From SLFT01 sp964493075 (GTDB taxonomy: Bacteria; Hydrogenedentota; Hydrogenedentia; Hydrogenedentales; CAITNO01), in NCBI GenBank assembly GCA_964493075.1, contig CAZBNU010000046.1, positions 1-23,623 on the forward strand: 23,623 nt of DNA, read 5' to 3'. Below, piece after piece: positions 23,013 to 23,623 of this stretch. The translations under genes and the position numbers were made by a program. Within the stretch, counting starts at the first letter, position 1. Each line of letters starts with the position of its first letter. The notes beneath the pieces are model-generated. The model ran no database searches. It saw nothing but the letters and a program-made list of their open reading frames with translations, and was not told the origin of the DNA.

Positions 23013-23623
23013 TTATTTACTATCAATAATACCCATCTCTTTCACAAGCACCGCCGTATCAATGGCACGTACATCACCACCGTTTGTTACGGCCTCAGCG
23101 GCAGCTAGGCCGGCAGCATGACCAAGCGCCATCATGGTACGGGAGAGGCGGCAGCTGGACGCGGCAATATGACTGAATCCCGCGCCACGACAGGCCACCA
23201 GGAGATTCTTCCTGCCTTTTGGCAGCAGACACCGGTAGGGAATACCGTAAGGCTCTTTCCCTTCCTTGAGCGCGGGACCGCCGCCATGAATATCCAGCGG
23301 ATGGTCCGCAATGGCTATCATGTCTTGATGGGTTTGCCCGGATAATCCGGCACGGATATCAGACTCGGTCAGGATGTAGTCCGTAACCACACGGTAACTT
23401 TCCCGGATGCCGAGCATGGGCGCCATGGACACCAGTTCATACGCCTGAAAATGGGGATAAGCATGAAGCCAGTTCCAATGTCCCAGCACCCGCTGTTTGG
23501 CAATCTCCAGTGCTTTTTCATAGCCATTATCCAGCAGCAGGATGCCAGCACCAATGGGCAGCGGATTTACCAGCAGATCGTTTTCGTCCACGCCGTAGAC
23601 AAATGCTGATTTCCCGAACCCGC
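23013..23623 (-). CDS. FAD-dependent oxidoreductase, C-terminal part (cut by window edge)
   Basis: The frame is open to the window edge (GFGKSAFVYG precedes the internal GTG at 23591), so the N-terminus with its FAD-binding start lies outside. The visible 203 residues resemble the C-terminal part of the FAD_oxidored (PF12831) group. Signs are MLGIRESYRVVTDYILTESD, DIHGGGPAL, YGIPYRCLLPKGRKNLLVACRGAGFSHIA and RTMMALGHAAGLAAAEAV, the last being the usual FAD-contacting end. Such proteins occur in planctomycete- and Lentisphaerae-type polysaccharide gene sets, but their reactions are mostly unknown. The stop is TAA at 23013-23015. Calling only 23013-23591 a gene would be wrong, since the GTG there is internal. 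Confidence 0.85.
   Translation of the reverse strand, partial: GFGKSAFVYGVDENDLLVNPLPIGAGILLLDNGYEKALEIAKQRVLGHWNWLHAYPHFQAYELVSMAPMLGIRESYRVVTDYILTESDIRAGLSGQTHQDMIAIADHPLDIHGGGPALKEGKEPYGIPYRCLLPKGRKNLLVACRGAGFSHIAASSCRLSRTMMALGHAAGLAAAEAVTNGGDVRAIDTAVLVKEMGIIDSK

Overview
The window looks like a piece of a chromosome from an environmental, Gram-negative-type bacterium. It carries a heptosyltransferase-like GT9 enzyme, an RseP site-2 protease, a lipoprotein and MEP-pathway isoprenoid synthesis (dxr). Genes are dense and moderately GC-rich, with several GTG/TTG starts. Many carbohydrate enzymes (rhamnulokinase, GH38, GH57, GH114-like, Gfo/Idh/MocA, a PF12831-like oxidoreductase) and much short-repeat DNA between genes suggest a planctomycete/Hydrogenedentes/Lentisphaerae-like lineage. 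That placement is inference; no marker here fixes the taxon.

Layout. 1-338: a 31-bp-arm inverted repeat (REPIN-like) and the leader of a rhamnulokinase (339-1808, +). 1808-2019: convergent gap filled by heptamer and related satellites that run into both flanking stop codons. 2010-3047 (-): GT9 glycosyltransferase. 3184-3273 (-): tRNA-Ser(GGA) with a good promoter. 3399-7712 (+): Gfo/Idh/MocA oxidoreductase, YfhO-like membrane protein and GH114/TM1410-like lipoprotein, probably one envelope-glycan operon. 7831-8285 (+): RelBE/ParE-type toxin-antitoxin pair in AT-rich DNA. 8395-11532 (+): cytosolic GH38 alpha-mannosidase. 11541-11629: second REPIN-like hairpin between convergent genes. 11639-17936 (-): ptsH-ptsI-dxr-rseP-lysC, tightly packed. 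17980-18010: solo half of the same repeat. 18022-20160 (-): GH57 glucanotransferase/amylase. 20161-20455: spacer with a perfect palindrome, a hexamer satellite and an inverted repeat. 20456-22877 (-): three poorly characterised exported or membrane proteins, two of them in AT-rich DNA. 23013-23623 (-): C-terminal part of an FAD-dependent oxidoreductase cut by the window edge.

How the genes may work together. The GH38, GH57 and rhamnulokinase point to intracellular handling of mannosides, alpha-glucans and rhamnose, but there is no sugar transporter in the window. HPr and EI occur without any EII component, and HPr keeps the regulatory serine, so a signalling rather than transport PTS is possible. 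The 3399-7712 cluster and the GT9 gene are envelope-glycan genes.

I did not find a clear new defence or mobile system. The most unusual material is the repeat DNA: REPIN-like elements with a conserved 21-nt linker and a compensated base-pair change, phase-keeping heptamer and hexamer satellites, and repeats that supply stop codons. An RseP with an apparent third PDZ-like module and the ptsHI-dxr-rseP linkage also merit a look.
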